A stretch of 11,819 nt of DNA from an uncultured Amaricoccus sp. (lineage in GTDB: Bacteria > Pseudomonadota > Alphaproteobacteria > Rhodobacterales > Rhodobacteraceae). The stretch spans positions 1 through 11,819 of the forward strand of contig NZ_CALAGI010000106.1 in assembly GCF_937891315.1 (NCBI RefSeq), written 5' to 3'. Position 1 is the first letter of the stretch; each line of letters opens with the position of its first letter. Below are positions 1 to 8,067 of this stretch, piece after piece. The notes beneath the pieces are model-generated. The model was not told where the DNA came from and searched no databases. It saw nothing but the letters and a program-made list of their open reading frames with translations. The position numbers and the translations under genes are program-made.

Positions 1-76
1 TGGTAGGCCCGGAGGGACTTGAACCCCCAACCAAAGCGTTATGAGCGCTCTGCTCTGACCATTGAGCTACAGGCCC
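1..76 (-). tRNA. tRNA with anticodon CAU, most likely tRNA-Ile2 (lysidine type)
   Basis: Read on the minus strand, the sequence folds into a full cloverleaf of 76 nt with the 3' CCA encoded (TGG at positions 1-3). It has acceptor GGGCCTG with CGGGCCT, D-stem GCTC/GAGC, anticodon stem GAGCG/CGCTT, T-stem GGGGG/CCCTC, and loop CTCATAA with anticodon CAT. CAU tRNAs may be initiator Met, elongator Met or Ile2. The acceptor carries C4-G69 and C5-G68, the pairs known to let TilS recognise Ile2 in E. coli, whereas elongator Met has U4-A69 and A5-U68. The body also resembles E. coli Ile2. If this is right, C34 is changed to lysidine and the tRNA reads AUA. The first pair is G1-U72, slightly unusual. 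An automatic caller may label it Met. Confidence 0.93.
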
Positions 77-124
77 GCCCGGACCCTGCTACCGCGTCCC
101 GCGCCACGGGGCAAGCGACCCGGC

Positions 125-150
125 CGCGCAGGCGGAAGCCGCCTCGCGCG
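125..150 (-). terminator. GC-rich hairpin after the small DUF6489-like gene, possible terminator
   Basis: AGGCGG (130-135) and CCGCCT (139-144) pair around the loop AAG. The stem continues through CGCGC (125-129) with GCGCG (146-150) if one C (145) bulges, about 11 pairs in all. It begins 11 bases past the stop codon of the 78-residue gene on the minus strand and lies between that gene and the tRNA. There is no T-run, so it may be only a 3' stabilising hairpin or a weak terminator. Confidence 0.4.
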
Positions 151-161
151 CGTTCCCGTCG

Positions 162-398
162 TCACTCGCGCTTGGCGCCGCCAAACTTCGCGAGGAAGTC
201 GAGGAACGGCTCGAAACCCGCCGAAGTGGCGGGGAGCCAGGCGCGGAACATCTCGTCGGGGACCATGGCGCGCATGTTGGCGAGCATCCGTTCCTCCATC
301 TCGCGCAGCACCCGCTCCTGCATCGGCGCCACATCGGGCAGACCAAGGAAGGCCCGGGCCTCCTCGGGCGTGCAATCCACATCGACCGTGATCTTCAT
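162..398 (-). CDS. Small conserved protein, DUF6489-like
   Basis: The gene encodes 78 residues starting MKITVDVDCTPEEARAFLGL. This N-terminus, a short beta strand followed by a DCTPEEAR-x-FLGLPD-like motif, matches what I recall of the DUF6489 family of small alphaproteobacterial proteins, whose function is unknown. Residues 25-50 form a charged, Met-rich predicted helix (QERVLREMEERMLANMRAMV). Residues 55-74 (PATSAGFEPFLDFLAKFGGA) look like an amphipathic helix. There is no signal peptide or transmembrane segment, so a cytosolic or membrane-peripheral location is likely. The start is supported by AGGAG about seven bases upstream of the ATG. The gene is divergent from the secretion operon (gap 125 bp) and points toward the tRNA. 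It is real by its codon pattern, ribosome site and family resemblance, but its function is not known. Confidence 0.85.
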   Translation of the reverse strand: MKITVDVDCTPEEARAFLGLPDVAPMQERVLREMEERMLANMRAMVPDEMFRAWLPATSAGFEPFLDFLAKFGGAKRE

Positions 399-523
399 CG
401 GGGCTCCTCTCCGGGCTCGGACCGAAGAATAACGCCACCGGCGCCCGGGGGAAAGCGGGTCCGCGAAACCGTGCCCGACCCGCGTTTACCGGAGACTAAC
501 CAAGTTGCGCGAAGCGAAGGCGC

Positions 524-2689
524 ATGAGCGCCAACGATCCCCGGCTTTCGCAACTCGCCCCCCAATTGTCGGCGCTGCGCTGCGCCTACCTGCTCGCCGC
601 GCACCACGGCGTGGCACTGGACCCCGAACTCCTGCCGGCGGTGGTCGAGGGAGACATGGCCGCCTCGGTCGCCGCGTCGCTCGGCAAGGCGGGGTTTCGC
701 GTCCGGCTCGACCGGCGCTGCGACTGGGCGCGGGCGACGAAGCTCGGCTCGGCCTTTCCCGCCCTCGCCCTCCTGCGCGGCGGCCACTGGATCGTGCTGG
801 TCGATGCGATACCGGACGCGAACGGCCAGATCGCCGCCGCAGTGCTCGATCCGCGCTGCGAGACCCGCGGCGTGCATCTCGTCTCCCGCGCGGACTTCGA
901 AGCCGACTGGACCGGCGCGCTGCTCCTCGCCCGGCACGCGCCGCGCGTCACCGATGATCGCCAGCCTTTCGGTCTGGCCTGGTTCCTGCCCGAGTTGCTG
1001 CGCCAGGGCAGCCTTCTGCGCGGCGTGGCGCTGGCGGCGGTCATCGGCAACCTGATCGCCTTTTCCATTCCGCTGCTCCTGCAGGTGCTCATCGACCGCG
1101 TCATCGCGCATCAGGCCTGGAACACGCTGACCGTCGTCGTCGCCATCTTCCTGCTGATCGCCAGCTTCGACGCGGTCTTCACCTATGTCCGCCAGCGGCT
1201 GATGATGATCGCCGGCGGCAAGGTCGATGCGAAGCTCGGCTCGCGCGCCTTCGCGCATCTGCTCTCGCTGCCGATGTCGGTGTTCGAAGGTACGCCCTCC
1301 GGCGTCCTCGCCCGGCACATGCAACAGACCGAGAAGCTGCGCCAGTTCCTGACCGGACGCCTGTTGCAGACCCTGCTCGACGCCGCGCTGCTGCCCGTGC
1401 TGCTGACGTTGCTTGCCATCTATTCCGGCCTGCTCACCCTCCTCGTCCTCGGTTTCGCCGCGGCGATCGCGGGCAGCATTGCCGCGCTGCTGCCCCTGTT
1501 CCGCCGGCGGCTGACCGCGCTCTATCTCGCCGAGGCCGACCGGCAGGCGCATCTGGTCGAGACGCTGCACAACATGCGCGCGGTCAAGGCCCTGGTGCTC
1601 GAACCCGGCCGACAGCGGGCCTGGGACGCGAGCCTCGTCGGTACCATCCGCCGTCAGTGGGACGTCGGCAATATCGGCGCGCTGGCCGGCGCTGTGACCG
1701 GCTGGCTGGAAAAGCTGATGCAGATCTCGATCCTCGCGGTCGGGGCGATGCTGGTGTTCCAGGGCGGCCTGACGCTCGGCGCGCTGGTCGCCTTCACCAT
1801 GCTGTCGTCCAAGGTCACCGGCCCGCTGGTGCAGATCGTCGGGCTGATCTCGGAATATCAGGAGGCCCTCCTGTCGGTGCGGATGCTCGCCACGGTGATG
1901 GATCATCCGACCGAGACCTCGGGACAGGCCCGGCCCGGGCGGCCGCCGATCCTCGGCCGGCTGCGGTTCGAGGCGGCGGGCTTCACCTGGCCCGGCGCGG
2001 GGCGCCCCGCGCTCGACGCGCTCAGTTTCGAGATCGAACCCGGCCAGGTGATCGGCGTTGTCGGCCGCTCCGGCTCCGGCAAGACCACGCTCACCCGGCT
2101 GATCCAGGGCATCGAAACACCCGGCGCGGGGCGTATCCTGCTCGACGGGGTCGACATCCGCCATATCGACCTCGCCCATCTGCGGCGGGGCGTCGGCGTG
2201 GTCTTGCAGGAGAACATGCTGTTCCGCGGCACGGTGCGCGAGAATATCGCCGCCGCCCGACCGGAGGCGAGCCTCGACGAGGTGATCGCCGCCGCCCGCC
2301 TCGCCGGGGCCGACGAATTCATCGCCCGGATGCCGCTGTCCTACGAGACCCGTGTGGAGGAAGGCGGCGCCAACCTGTCCGGCGGCCAGCGCCAGCGCGT
2401 CGCCATCGCCCGCGCGCTCCTGACCGCGCCGCGGCTCCTCGTCTTCGACGAGGCGACCAGCGCGCTCGATCCCGAGAGCGAGGCGCTGGTCAATCGCAAC
2501 CTCGCCGACATGGCGCGCGGCCGGACGATGATCGTCGTCTCGCACCGCCTGTCCACGCTGGTGCGCTCGGACGCGATCCTGGTGCTCGACGGCGGACGGG
2601 TCGCGGATTTCGCGCCGCATGCCACCCTGCTCGGGCGCTGTGAGATCTATCGCGGACTGTGGCAGCAGCAGACCGAGCACATGTCATGA
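524..2689 (+). CDS. Type I secretion ABC transporter/ATPase, HlyB-type, with C39-like domain
   Basis: This 721-residue inner-membrane exporter subunit is the usual length for HlyB. Residues 1-140 form a C39 peptidase-like domain. His88 (GGHWIVL) and Asp109 (LDP) remain, but the catalytic Cys position appears to hold Ser16, so the domain should bind the substrate rather than cut it, as in HlyB. The membrane domain spans about 160-450. The ATPase domain has Walker A GRSGSGKT (514-521), Q-loop Gln562, signature LSGGQRQ (618-624), Walker B LLVFDE (638-643) with Glu643, and H-loop His674, so it looks active. The protein should hydrolyse ATP to push an unfolded protein through a channel made with a HlyD-type adaptor and a TolC-type outer-membrane pore. 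The ATG is preceded by GAAGG at a short 3-4 base spacing, a weak ribosome site. The gene overlaps the adaptor gene by ATGA. No cargo gene is in the window, so the substrate is unknown. Confidence 0.95.
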   Translation: MSANDPRLSQLAPQLSALRCAYLLAAHHGVALDPELLPAVVEGDMAASVAASLGKAGFRVRLDRRCDWARATKLGSAFPALALLRGGHWIVLVDAIPDANGQIAAAVLDPRCETRGVHLVSRADFEADWTGALLLARHAPRVTDDRQPFGLAWFLPELLRQGSLLRGVALAAVIGNLIAFSIPLLLQVLIDRVIAHQAWNTLTVVVAIFLLIASFDAVFTYVRQRLMMIAGGKVDAKLGSRAFAHLLSLPMSVFEGTPSGVLARHMQQTEKLRQFLTGRLLQTLLDAALLPVLLTLLAIYSGLLTLLVLGFAAAIAGSIAALLPLFRRRLTALYLAEADRQAHLVETLHNMRAVKALVLEPGRQRAWDASLVGTIRRQWDVGNIGALAGAVTGWLEKLMQISILAVGAMLVFQGGLTLGALVAFTMLSSKVTGPLVQIVGLISEYQEALLSVRMLATVMDHPTETSGQARPGRPPILGRLRFEAAGFTWPGAGRPALDALSFEIEPGQVIGVVGRSGSGKTTLTRLIQGIETPGAGRILLDGVDIRHIDLAHLRRGVGVVLQENMLFRGTVRENIAAARPEASLDEVIAAARLAGADEFIARMPLSYETRVEEGGANLSGGQRQRVAIARALLTAPRLLVFDEATSALDPESEALVNRNLADMARGRTMIVVSHRLSTLVRSDAILVLDGGRVADFAPHATLLGRCEIYRGLWQQQTEHMS

Positions 2690-4026
2690 TCGGCCGGCTG
2701 TTCCGCCGCGACGACCTGCCCGCCGAGGTCGCGGCCTTTCAGGATCCGCTCGACGCGCTGATGGCCGAACCGGCGCCGCGGTTCCTGCGGCTCTGGCCCG
2801 CGCTCGCCGCCGGGCTGATCCTGAGCCTGATCGGCGCCGCCGCCCTCCTGCGGGTTGATATGGTGGTGACCGCGCCGGGCCGGCTGACGGCCGATGTGCC
2901 GCCCGTGGTGCTGCAACCCTCCGCCGGCGCCGTGCTGCGCGCGCTGCGCGTGCGCCCCGGCGACACGGTGCGCGAGGGCGACGTGGTCGCGGTGCTCGAT
3001 TCCACCTTCACGCAAGCCGACCGCGACAGCCTCGATGCGCAGCGCCGCGCGCTCGCCGCCCAGCGCGACCGGTTGCGCGCCGAGATCGCCGGCGGCGGCC
3101 CCGCGCCGGCCGAGGCGGGCGACGCCGGCGAGGCCGCGCTGCAGGGCGCGCTGCAGGATCAGCGCCGCTCCTATCTCACCGCCCGCCGAGCCGCGCTGGA
3201 CACCGGCCTCGACGCGCTGGAGGCGGCGCTCCGCGGCGAACGCGAAGCGGGCCAGTCGCTCGACGAGCAGATGGCCGTCGCGCGCGAGGTCGAGACCATG
3301 CGCGTCACCCTCGCCGACCAGAAGGTCGGCTCACGACTCGGCGTGCTCGAAGCCACGGCCGCCCGGCTCTCGGTCGAGCAGGAACGGCGGCGGCACGAGG
3401 CGCGCATCGAGGAGCTGAGCCACCAGATCACCGCGCAGCGGTCCGAGCGCGACGCCTTCCTCGGCGACTGGCGGCGCCAGACGCTGGAGGAACTGTCGCG
3501 CGTCGGGCCGGAACTCGCCCGTGTCGAGGAACAGCTCGCCAAGGCCGCCCGCCTCGACAGCCTGACCGTGCTGCGCGCGCCTCGCGACGGCACGGTGCTC
3601 GAGGTCGCCCGCCGGGCGCCGGGCTCGCTGATGCGCGAGGGCGAGCCGGTGGTGACCCTGGTGCCGACCGGTGTGCCGCTGATCGCCGACGTCTCTCTCG
3701 CCTCGGCCGACATCGGCCGGCTGCGCCCCGGCGACCGCGTGGTGATCAAGATCGATTCCTTCCCCTGGCGCCGCTTCGGCGCGCTCGACGGCCGTCTGCG
3801 CGCGGTCAGCCGCGAATCCTACCAGCCGGAGGACAAGTCCGGGACGACCGCGCTGCACCGCGGCCAGATCACGCTCGACGGCGAGAGCCTGCCCGGTGAC
3901 CCCGCCGCGGTCCCGCTGCCCGGCATGACCCTGACCGCCGAGCTCCATGTCGGCGCGCGCAGCGTCCTCGACTTCTTCCTCGACCCGCTCCTGCGCGGGC
4001 TCCAGGAAAGCCTGCGCGAGCCGTGA
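2686..4026 (+). CDS. Type I secretion membrane fusion protein, HlyD family
   Basis: This 446-residue periplasmic adaptor should link the ABC transporter to a TolC-type pore. It has a short cytoplasmic N-terminus, one transmembrane helix at about 37-56, the first half of a lipoyl-like domain at about 75-105, a long charged coiled coil at about 110-290, the second lipoyl half (LRAPRDGTVLEV) at about 296-327, and a beta-barrel region. The end is strongly HlyD-like: VVIKIDSFPWRRFG (352-365), PGMTLTAELHVGARS (412-426), and a C-terminal ESLREP that resembles the ESLRER-type end of HlyD. I chose the ATG at 2686 because it forms an ATGA overlap with the transporter stop, typical of translational coupling. 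An upstream in-frame GTG at 2659 would add nine residues inside the transporter gene and is less likely. No clear separate ribosome site is seen, which fits coupling. Confidence 0.94.
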   Translation: MIGRLFRRDDLPAEVAAFQDPLDALMAEPAPRFLRLWPALAAGLILSLIGAAALLRVDMVVTAPGRLTADVPPVVLQPSAGAVLRALRVRPGDTVREGDVVAVLDSTFTQADRDSLDAQRRALAAQRDRLRAEIAGGGPAPAEAGDAGEAALQGALQDQRRSYLTARRAALDTGLDALEAALRGEREAGQSLDEQMAVAREVETMRVTLADQKVGSRLGVLEATAARLSVEQERRRHEARIEELSHQITAQRSERDAFLGDWRRQTLEELSRVGPELARVEEQLAKAARLDSLTVLRAPRDGTVLEVARRAPGSLMREGEPVVTLVPTGVPLIADVSLASADIGRLRPGDRVVIKIDSFPWRRFGALDGRLRAVSRESYQPEDKSGTTALHRGQITLDGESLPGDPAAVPLPGMTLTAELHVGARSVLDFFLDPLLRGLQESLREP

Positions 4027-4056
4027 GGTGACCCTGCCGCGACGGATCGCGCGGCC

Positions 4057-4145
4057 GCGCGCCCGAGGCAAACCTGCGAAGCGCCCGAGGGGCGCGGTTT
4101 TCTCCGGAAGCTCCCGATCGTGATGGCCGAGATCGTGACATGAAG
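4057..4145 (+). repeat. Intergenic repeat element, copy 1 (between hlyD-type gene and rhlE)
   Basis: This stretch aligns almost without gaps to 6153-6240. Both begin GCGCGCCCG, both have AAACCT about 13 bases in, both share TTTCTCCGGA or a close match in the middle, and both end in a strongly conserved box of 29 bases (4117-4145) that differs from copy 2 at four positions. The box holds two ATCGTGA heptamers starting at 4117 and 4132. Both copies have the same orientation and each follows the stop of a plus-strand gene. Copy 1 contains the GCGCCC/GGGCGC hairpin listed separately. It looks like a dispersed non-coding element; its name and function are unknown to me. Confidence 0.65.
4081..4101 (+). 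terminator. Probable intrinsic terminator of the secretion operon
   Basis: GCGCCC (4081-4086) pairs perfectly with GGGCGC (4090-4095) around the loop GAG, and is followed by GG and four T residues (4098-4101). AAACC (4070-4074) can add five pairs with GGTTT (4096-4100) across a bulge. It sits 54 bases after the HlyD-type stop codon and before the rhlE promoter. The T-run is short, so efficiency is uncertain. It is part of repeat copy 1. Confidence 0.6.
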
Positions 4146-4208
4146 GGCCAACCCGCGGCTGTCCTGCCACCGCGTCACGGCGAAATCTGTCGATTCGGGC
4201 ACATTGGA

Positions 4209-4237
4209 TTGACCTTTCGCGTGGCCGCGGCTATATG
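4209..4237 (+). promoter_or_regulatory. Sigma70-type promoter for rhlE
   Basis: TTGACC (4209-4214) and TATATG (4232-4237) are separated by exactly 17 bases, a near-consensus housekeeping promoter inside an otherwise GC-rich gap. The start of transcription would be near 4244, leaving a leader of about 80 nt before the rhlE ATG at 4326. This separates rhlE from the secretion genes. Confidence 0.72.
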
Positions 4238-4276
4238 CCTCGCACACTGTGAACCTCAATCCGGGGGTTCGGGCCG

Positions 4277-4312
4277 CGTGAGCTTCAGCGGCCATTCCGT
4301 CGCCGCTTCACG
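4277..4312 (+). promoter_or_regulatory. Bulged stem-loop in the rhlE 5' leader, next to the ribosome site
   Basis: CGTGA (4277-4281) pairs with TCACG (4308-4312), and AGCGGC (4287-4292) pairs with GCCGCT (4302-4307), giving 11 pairs with a five-base left bulge and a nine-base loop. The helix ends four bases before the AAAAAGG ribosome binding region (4315-4321). RNA helicase genes are often regulated through their leaders, so a role in translation control or stability is plausible but not shown. Confidence 0.5.
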
Positions 4313-4325
4313 ACAAAAAGGCTAC

Positions 4326-6050
<1,725 letters not shown>

Positions 6051-6082
6051 CGGGTGGTCGCGCCTTGGCGTGACAAACCCTC

Positions 6083-6103
6083 GGGTGATCCGCCGGATCA
6101 TCC
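6083..6103 (+). terminator. Hairpin downstream of rhlE, candidate terminator
   Basis: GGGTGATCC (6083-6091) pairs with GGATCATCC (6095-6103) through nine pairs, one of them G-T, around the loop GCC. It begins 33 bases after the rhlE stop. It is followed by CCTTCGCG with no T-run, so it is not a classical intrinsic terminator. It may protect the 3' end of the message or end transcription weakly. Confidence 0.45.
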
Positions 6104-6122
6104 CCTTCGCGACCGCGTCTTG

Positions 6123-6150
6123 CCGCCCTGCCAGTGGCAGGTCGCGGCGG
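6123..6150 (+). other. Bulged hairpin next to repeat copy 2
   Basis: CCGCC (6123-6127) pairs with GGCGG (6146-6150), and CTGCC (6128-6132) with GGCAG (6136-6140), around the loop AGT, with GTCGC (6141-6145) bulged. It abuts the next hairpin without a gap. No equivalent is clear in copy 1 of the repeat. Function unknown. Confidence 0.45.
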
Positions 6151-6212
6151 TTGCGCGCCCGGAGGAAACCTCCAGAGGGCGCCAGGGGTGGAGATTTCTC
6201 CGGAGCGCGCAA
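6151..6212 (+). other. Long imperfect hairpin inside repeat copy 2
   Basis: TTGCGCGC (6151-6158) pairs with GCGCGCAA (6205-6212). CGGAG (6160-6164) pairs with CTCCG (6198-6202). CTCCA (6170-6174) pairs with TGGAG (6189-6193) around a 14-base loop containing GGCGCC. The three helices stack with small internal loops over 62 bases. The outer helix is not preserved in copy 1. The structure could act as an RNA element, a terminator-like fold or a folded repeat unit; there is no T-run. Confidence 0.55.
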
Positions 6213-6240
6213 TCGTGACGGTCGAGATCGTGAAGTGAAG
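6153..6240 (+). repeat. Intergenic repeat element, copy 2 (between rhlE and pepT)
   Basis: This is the second copy of the element at 4057-4145, in the same orientation and again in a gap after a plus-strand gene. The conserved 3' box is at 6212-6240, with ATCGTGA heptamers at 6212 and 6227, the same 15-base spacing as in copy 1. Outside the box the two copies have drifted. The copy begins 102 bases after the rhlE stop and ends 122 bases before pepT. Confidence 0.65.
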
Positions 6241-6362
6241 ACTCGAGCCTCGCGGACCGCGCCGAACGCTGAACACGCGCTCCCCTCGCTCCGGACACCC
6301 GTCGGCTTGCGGCCCCTCCCCAGCGCTGGTATCCCGCGCGGGAGCGTCGCGGGAGAGCGGTC

Positions 6363-7604
6363 ATGGCGAATTTCGAGCGTGAGCTGGAAGACCGGCTGAT
6401 CCGCTACGCACGGATCGACAGCCAGAGCGACGAGACCTCGGCAAGCGCGCCGAGCACCGAATGCCAGCTCGTCCTGTCCCGCCTGCTCTGTCAGGAACTG
6501 ACCGAAATCGGCGCGGAGGACGTCCGGCTCACCGACTATGGCGCGGTACTCGCCACCATCCCGCCGACCGCCGCCGAGGCGCCGACCATCGCGCTCCTCG
6601 CCCATGTGGACACGGCGCCGCAATTCAATGCGACCGGTGTCAAGCCGATCGTCCACCGCGCCTATGACGGCGGCGAGATCCGCTTTCCCGACGCGCCGGA
6701 CCTGGTGCTTTCGCCCGCCGCCGCCCCCTATCTCGCCGAGCGGATCGGGGACGACATCGTCACGGCCAGCGGGACCACGCTGCTCGGCGCCGACGACAAG
6801 GCCGGGGTGGCGATCATCATGACCGTCGCCAGCCACCTGCTGGCCAACCCAGACCTGCCGCGCGGGCGGATCCGGGTCTGTTTCACACCGGACGAAGAGA
6901 TCGGCCGCGGCGTGCACGCCGACCTGCCGCGCGACCTCGGCGCGGCCGTCGCCTATACACTCGACGGCGCGGAACGTGGCGAGATCGTCTATGAGACCTT
7001 TTCGGCCGACAAGGCGGTGGTGCGGATCGAGGGCGTCTCGATCCATCCGGGCGATGCCAAGGGGCGGCTGGTCAATGCGCTGCATCTCGCAGCCAGGCTG
7101 GTCGAAAGCCTGCCGCGGGTCACCCGGACGCCGGAGACGACCGAAGGCCGCGAGGGCTTCATCCATCTCTACCAGATGAATGGCACGGCGGCCTCGGCCG
7201 AGCTCGGCTTCATCCTGCGCGACTTCGAGCGCGACGGACTCGCGGCGCATGGCGCGCTGATCGAACGGGCGGCGGCGCTGATCCAGGCGGTCGAGCCGCG
7301 CGCGCGGGTCACGGTGACGATCACGCCGCAATACCGCAACATGCGCTACTGGCTCGAGCAGGACATGCGCCCGGTCGAGATCGCGCGCGCGGCCTGCCGC
7401 GCCGCGGGGATCGAGCCGCGCGAGCCACCGATCCGTGGCGGCACGGACGGCTCGCGCCTGACCGAAATGGGCGTGCCGACGCCGAACATCTTCACCGGCA
7501 TGCAGGCGATCCACGGACCGCTGGAATGGATCAGCACCGCCGACATGGGCGCGGCGACCGAGGTCTGCCTGCGCCTCGCCGCCCTCTGGGCACAGCAGCG
7601 CTGA
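6363..7604 (+). CDS. pepT: Peptidase T (tripeptide aminopeptidase, M20B family)
   Basis: This 413-residue cytosolic zinc enzyme, the usual PepT length, removes the N-terminal residue from tripeptides and feeds amino acids from peptide uptake and protein turnover. Expected metal ligands and catalytic residues are all present: His81 and Asp83 in HVDTAP, Asp144 in GADDKAG (142-148), Glu178 and Glu179 in PDEEIG, Asp201 in TLDG, and His384 in IHGPLEWI. The dimerisation-lid region with GVSIHPGDAKG (224-234) is also typical of PepT. The start ATG has GGGAGAG about seven bases upstream. The gene stands alone, 312 bases after rhlE and 463 bases before the next gene. No clear promoter was found in front of it. 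I see nothing broken or unusual in the protein. Confidence 0.96.
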   Translation: MANFERELEDRLIRYARIDSQSDETSASAPSTECQLVLSRLLCQELTEIGAEDVRLTDYGAVLATIPPTAAEAPTIALLAHVDTAPQFNATGVKPIVHRAYDGGEIRFPDAPDLVLSPAAAPYLAERIGDDIVTASGTTLLGADDKAGVAIIMTVASHLLANPDLPRGRIRVCFTPDEEIGRGVHADLPRDLGAAVAYTLDGAERGEIVYETFSADKAVVRIEGVSIHPGDAKGRLVNALHLAARLVESLPRVTRTPETTEGREGFIHLYQMNGTAASAELGFILRDFERDGLAAHGALIERAAALIQAVEPRARVTVTITPQYRNMRYWLEQDMRPVEIARAACRAAGIEPREPPIRGGTDGSRLTEMGVPTPNIFTGMQAIHGPLEWISTADMGAATEVCLRLAALWAQQR

Positions 7605-8067
7605 ACCGTCGCGCGGCGCGACCGCCGCGGATTGTCGACAGGCGATGGTCGCCCCCCGCTTCGGCATGGAGGCCGTGCGTCGCCCGGACGGCTTCGATCG
7701 GCGCCAGGATCGCGCGGTCCGAGGGAGAACCGGTCAGCGCGCCAGGCTACTCCACGGCGGTCGCCCGCTGTCCCGCCTCATTAAGTCGCGCCACTGCCTG
7801 AAATTTGAGCGGCGGCGGCGCGCCCACCGATCCGACGCCTGCGCGAGGTTGCCTCCCGCTCCGGAATGTTCATAAGCTTCGAAAGCCGATCCCAGGCGCA
7901 ACGCGCTGCGGGATAGCCCGCATGATAGCGAGAGCGGCGTCACCTGCCGAACAGCCATCCTCATGTCGCGTTGGAACGCCCCGGACTGGCGCTGCGTGCT
8001 TCGCCGTTGCCGCCTGGAACGAGGTGTGATCGCGCGGATCCGTACCTATGCGAACAGGGAGCAGGGC
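7605..8067. other. 463-base non-coding gap before the glutamate synthase gene
   Basis: I find no convincing gene here. Just after the pepT stop, GTCGCG (7608-7613) and CGCGAC (7617-7622) can form a six-pair hairpin without a T-run. A second small hairpin, TGCGGG/CCCGCA with loop ATAG, lies at 7907-7922. Short open frames are present but lack good ribosome sites and family resemblance. No copy of the 88-base repeat is seen here. The only promoter-like match is listed separately. Confidence 0.6.
7849..7876 (+). promoter_or_regulatory. Weak candidate promoter for the glutamate synthase gene
   Basis: TTGCCT (7849-7854) and CATAAG (7871-7876) are 16 bases apart, with four of six matches to each consensus hexamer. 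It would give a leader of about 185 nt. It is the best match I see in this gap, but matches of this quality occur by chance. Confidence 0.3.

Noticed and set aside
1..76. tRNA gene as attachment site of an integrated element in this window
   Set aside because: The tRNA 3' end faces out of the window at position 1, so an element would lie to the left. There is no integrase gene and no repeated tRNA 3' fragment inside the window.
395..2680. 761-codon open frame on the minus strand opposite the ABC transporter
   Set aside because: It mirrors the codon pattern of a GC-rich gene and has a low-complexity Gln/His/Arg/Gly/Asp-rich product without domains. The plus-strand protein has all family motifs.
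2659..2685. Upstream GTG start for the HlyD-type protein
   Set aside because: It would add nine residues inside the transporter gene without a better ribosome site; the ATGA overlap at 2686 is the usual arrangement.
524..2689. Bacteriocin-processing exporter with active C39 peptidase
   Set aside because: The catalytic Cys position appears to be Ser16 by motif spacing, and no double-glycine leader peptide gene is nearby, so a HlyB-like non-cleaving domain fits better.
4140..4325. 62-residue N-terminal extension of RhlE from an in-frame ATG at 4140
   Set aside because: It begins inside repeat copy 1, runs through the likely promoter and leader hairpin, and RhlE proteins normally begin at the MTKFSDL-like start with the ribosome site seen before 4326.
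7805..8029. 74-codon open frame in the gap before the glutamate synthase gene
   Set aside because: There is no convincing start codon or ribosome site, no recognisable family, and composition like the surrounding non-coding DNA.
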